A stretch of DNA of 15,449 nt from JBCCFW01 sp039029535. Its GTDB lineage: Bacteria; Acidobacteriota; JBCCFW01. Shown here one piece after another: positions 13,796 to 15,449 of the stretch. The stretch spans positions 1-15,449 of the forward strand of contig JBCCFW010000177.1 in the NCBI GenBank assembly GCA_039029535.1, given 5' to 3'. A program made the translations under genes and the position numbers. The notes under the pieces were generated by a model that saw nothing but the letters and a program-made list of their open reading frames with translations, was not told the origin of the DNA and did not search any database. The first letter of the stretch is position 1. Each line of letters starts with the position of its first letter.

Positions 13796-15449
13796 TCAGC
13801 CACCACCCGCCGGGGCATCCACCTCGACGCTCGTGACCAGACCCGCGCGGTCGGTCAGCACGAGGCGGCCGACCACGCGGCGGCGGAGCTCGGAGGCAGG
13901 GAGCCGGACCACGGCCTCCGAGCGGTCGGGGTCGATCTCGGCGGTGAGACGTCGATCGTCCTCCAGCTCGAGGACGATCGCGTCCCAGCCGAGCCCCTCA
14001 CCGGACTCCGAGTAGCGCACGAGGATCTCGTCGCTCGCAGCCCGCCACGGAGTCGGCGGCCGCCGTCGCCGGCCCCACTCCTCGACCTTCGGCGGCGAGC
14101 GATCGGCACCCAGGGCGTAGGTCCCCAGTCGATCAGTGGTCGCGCCGATCAGGCCCCGCGCGTCGGGCACGCCACCCCAGTAGACCCAGCTCCCATTGCG
14201 TGCGTCGAAACGATAGACACCGAGCTCGCCCTCCGGCAGCTGCTTCGGCTTCGGGAACTGGATCACCACTTCCTTCTGAAGGGCGGCCCAGGCCGGCCCG
14301 ACCTTCATCGGGTAGCCCACCGGTGTCACGCCGTGAGGAAGGCGGGCCCCCGCGAGCGTCTCGCAGGTGAGGGTCAGGTCCTCGGCCAAGGCACCACTGG
14401 GAACGCTGACCTGCAGTGAGAGACAGCGCGGAGCCGGCATGCGACGCCGGCCTCGGCGGGGATGACCGGAGCGCAGCGGCACGACCACCTGCTCCGAGAG
14501 GCCCGCGCCATCAGTGGCCTCGACGTGCAGCGTGGTCTCGGTGGCCCGCTCGGGCCAGCCCGCGGGCAGGTCGGCGAGTCCCGCCACGGCCTTCATGTCG
14601 TTGCCGGGAAGGTCGTGCAGCCAGAACCAACAGCCCCGACAGGGCTGACGCGGATCGACGGCCTCGTCGCGCACGTGGACGTGACCGCTGCGCTTGGCTT
14701 CCTTGAACGTGAAGCCGCCGAAGTCGAGCCGCAGCAGCTCGTCGGAGACCTCGCCCGACTGCAGGCGGGCGACCAGGCGCCGAGGTCCGCCCGTGCCCGC
14801 TCCCAGCGGATCCTCGACGCGCGCGGCGAGCCGTGCACCGGGCGGCACCATCAACGTCTCCCAGGGACGGTCGGGGAGCGTCGGCGCGTGGACGACCACG
14901 GCCGGACCACCGTCGCGCGGCAAGGCCGCCACGGCCGCGATCTTCGGTGGGTCGACATCCGGGCAGGCGAGGCCCTCGTCGTACGGATCCACGGGCCGGT
15001 TGCCGCCGCTTCGGCGGGTCTCGAAGTGTAGGTGAGGAGGACCGCCGCCCGTCTCGCCGGAGTAAGCGATGACCTCACCGGCCTTCACCGGGAAGGGGGG
15101 ATCCGGCCAAAGGTCGCCGGGGAAGGGCCCCTTCTTGGCGAGCTGCGCGTCGACCCAGGACGCGATGGGCTCGGCGAAGCCGTCGAGGTGCCCGCTGACC
15201 GTCATCAGCCCATCCGCATGCTGGACGTAAATCGCCCGCCCGAGCCCCCGCCAGCGGACCTTGATCCGCGTGACCTGGCCATCGGCCACGGCGAGCACCG
15301 GCACGCCGACCTTGCCGCCAGTCGAGAAGTCGACGCCGCCGTGCAGGTGAGAGCCGCGGTCCTCTCCGAACGATGACGACTGGCGCCATTGCTCCCGCGG
15401 TAGCGCGAGCGGGAAGTGGAGACCGCCCGGCGGTGGCGGCACGGACACC
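13796..15449 (-). CDS. M23-family metallopeptidase with C-terminal beta domains (5' end outside window)
   Basis: The frame is open to the right edge. A GTG at 15448 exists, but no signal peptide follows it, so the true start is probably outside the window. The visible 550 residues begin with an M23 (lysostaphin-type) peptidase domain that cuts peptidoglycan cross-links: SSSFGEDRGSHLHGGVDFS with zinc ligands His36 and Asp40, TVSGHLDGF (His87), and GPPHLHFE (His139, His141). All catalytic residues are present, so it should be active, unlike degenerate LytM factors. The rest is mostly beta-type sequence. A stretch at about 345-450 (SVPSGALAEDLTL, GVTPVGYPMKVGPAW, GELGVYRFDARNGSWVYWGG, TDRLGTYAL) resembles a ZU5-like domain, and the last 90 residues look like an Ig-type fold. 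It is likely exported and acts in the cell wall, like the nearby amidase. Neighbours beyond the edge are unknown. Confidence 0.85.
   Translation of the reverse strand, partial: VSVPPPPGGLHFPLALPREQWRQSSSFGEDRGSHLHGGVDFSTGGKVGVPVLAVADGQVTRIKVRWRGLGRAIYVQHADGLMTVSGHLDGFAEPIASWVDAQLAKKGPFPGDLWPDPPFPVKAGEVIAYSGETGGGPPHLHFETRRSGGNRPVDPYDEGLACPDVDPPKIAAVAALPRDGGPAVVVHAPTLPDRPWETLMVPPGARLAARVEDPLGAGTGGPRRLVARLQSGEVSDELLRLDFGGFTFKEAKRSGHVHVRDEAVDPRQPCRGCWFWLHDLPGNDMKAVAGLADLPAGWPERATETTLHVEATDGAGLSEQVVVPLRSGHPRRGRRRMPAPRCLSLQVSVPSGALAEDLTLTCETLAGARLPHGVTPVGYPMKVGPAWAALQKEVVIQFPKPKQLPEGELGVYRFDARNGSWVYWGGVPDARGLIGATTDRLGTYALGADRSPPKVEEWGRRRRPPTPWRAASDEILVRYSESGEGLGWDAIVLELEDDRRLTAEIDPDRSEAVVRLPASELRRRVVGRLVLTDRAGLVTSVEVDAPAGGG

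Noticed and set aside
1..15449. CRISPR array, transposon or defence island
   Set aside because: I found no regularly spaced repeats, transposase, terminal inverted repeats or defence-type enzymes; nearly all genes belong to housekeeping families.

Overview
This high-GC window (roughly 70% G+C by eye) comes from a bacterial chromosome and is mostly housekeeping in character. A one-piece tmRNA, an NDH-1 subunit beside F-type ATP synthase Fo genes, GTG/TTG starts and GTGA/ATGA stop-start overlaps all fit a free-living Gram-negative-type bacterium. A split ATP synthase locus, TPR-bearing phosphatase-like lipoproteins and a TTGACA...TGGTACC promoter would suit a myxobacterial or other former deltaproteobacterial lineage, but that placement is an inference and not strong.

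Left arm (1-2912): a minus-strand lipoprotein runs off the left edge. It joins an alkaline-phosphatase-superfamily catalytic domain to at least six TPR repeats. A small secreted protein of unknown function diverges from it on the plus strand.

Energy block (2942-6504, plus): a promoter candidate is followed by nuoM, atpZ, an atpI-like gene, atpB and atpE. This is one lone proton-pumping complex I subunit followed by the membrane (Fo) part of ATP synthase. The b, delta and F1 genes are not here, and neither are the other nuo genes. Small hairpins separate atpB from atpE. A 273-base gap after atpE holds three strong hairpins in a row.

Second plus-strand operon (6778-9652): rimO, pgpA and ribF, tightly overlapped. 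They cover ribosomal protein S12 methylthiolation, phosphatidylglycerol synthesis and FMN/FAD synthesis. It ends at a symmetric hairpin shared with the convergent operon.

Minus-strand operon (12996 down to 9683): an N-acetylmuramoyl-L-alanine amidase, a GerMN-domain membrane protein, rdgB, and a small uncharacterised protein that resembles EF-G domain IV. Upstream on the same strand lies ssrA (tmRNA, 13112-13458), which is not protein-coding. Its tag reading frame, tRNA-like ends and G3-U pair can be read directly. An AT-richer 337-base gap separates ssrA from an M23 peptidase gene that runs off the right edge.

I see no CRISPR array, insertion sequence, phage gene or defence system. The less ordinary items are the orphan nuoM/Fo operon, the triple-hairpin spacer, the EF-G-like small protein and the tmRNA tag.
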